A stretch of 26,548 bases of DNA from NCBI GenBank assembly GCA_041908585.1, contig JAYRFB010000166.1, forward strand, positions 1 to 26,548, given 5' to 3'. Source of the DNA: CAINDZ01 sp041908585. Lineage in GTDB: Bacteria > Krumholzibacteriota > Krumholzibacteriia > LZORAL124-64-63. The position numbers and the translations under genes are program-made. Under the pieces are notes generated by a model. That model worked only from the letters and a program-made list of their open reading frames with translations. It was not told where the DNA came from and searched no databases. Shown one piece after another: positions 26,548 through 26,548 of this stretch. Positions within the stretch are counted from its first letter, which is position 1. Every line of letters starts with the position of its first letter.

Positions 26548-26548
26548 G

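Overview
The window is a high-GC bacterial chromosome segment. Nearly every real gene casts long open shadow frames on the other strand. The organism looks Gram-negative: it has outer-membrane barrels, signal peptides and a CHASE8 hybrid kinase. The secreted proteins carry FG-GAP/VCBS repeats, an ASPIC/UnbV domain and a FlgD-like (T9SS-type) C-terminal domain. That mix is common in the FCB superphylum and high-GC candidate phyla near it (Eisenbacteria or Krumholzibacteria-like), but this placement is inference; no rRNA or phylogenetic marker is present.

Left edge (1-1000): the C-terminal part of a large serine recombinase runs into the 3' end of a leftward tRNA-Asn(GUU) gene. This looks like the boundary of an integrated element at a tRNA. 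The tRNA has a near-consensus promoter. Next are a leftward outer-membrane barrel protein (1116-3332), a rightward PAS-GAF hybrid histidine kinase (3773-6529), a leftward PolX-type PHP phosphoesterase (6534-7346) and a rightward M29 aminopeptidase (7511-8536).

Middle (8526-18529): a compact leftward operon encodes a GNAT acetyltransferase, a THUMP RNA methyltransferase and a DsrE-family protein. Next is a rightward Ogt-AlkA fusion repair gene. A 400-bp gene-free gap follows, holding a long hairpin and a perfect CRP-type palindrome. The adjoining leftward genes are a Crp/Fnr regulator, a CHASE8-HAMP hybrid kinase, an outer-membrane protein whose start overlaps the stop of glgC, glgC itself (with promoter), and a membrane-anchored MsrB. 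A rightward MerR/GyrI-like regulator (18765-19580) has a textbook 19-bp-spacer MerR promoter.

Right end (19603-26548): an island of visibly lower GC carries a tight leftward three-gene operon of secreted proteins. These are a VCBS/UnbV protein with a catalytically dead M43-like metalloprotease domain, a FlgD-tailed protein and a parallel beta-helix protein. To its right lie decayed accessory genes: an AAA/DUF4143 ATPase with an internal deletion and frameshift, and a broken HicBA toxin-antitoxin pair. Copies of one GC-rich palindrome (core TTGCGCCGGCGCAA) occur at 1086, 19603 and 25994, and the last two bracket this island.

The strongest candidates for new biology are the three-gene secreted operon, the CRP-type promoter facing a structured gene-free region, and the Ogt-AlkA fusion.
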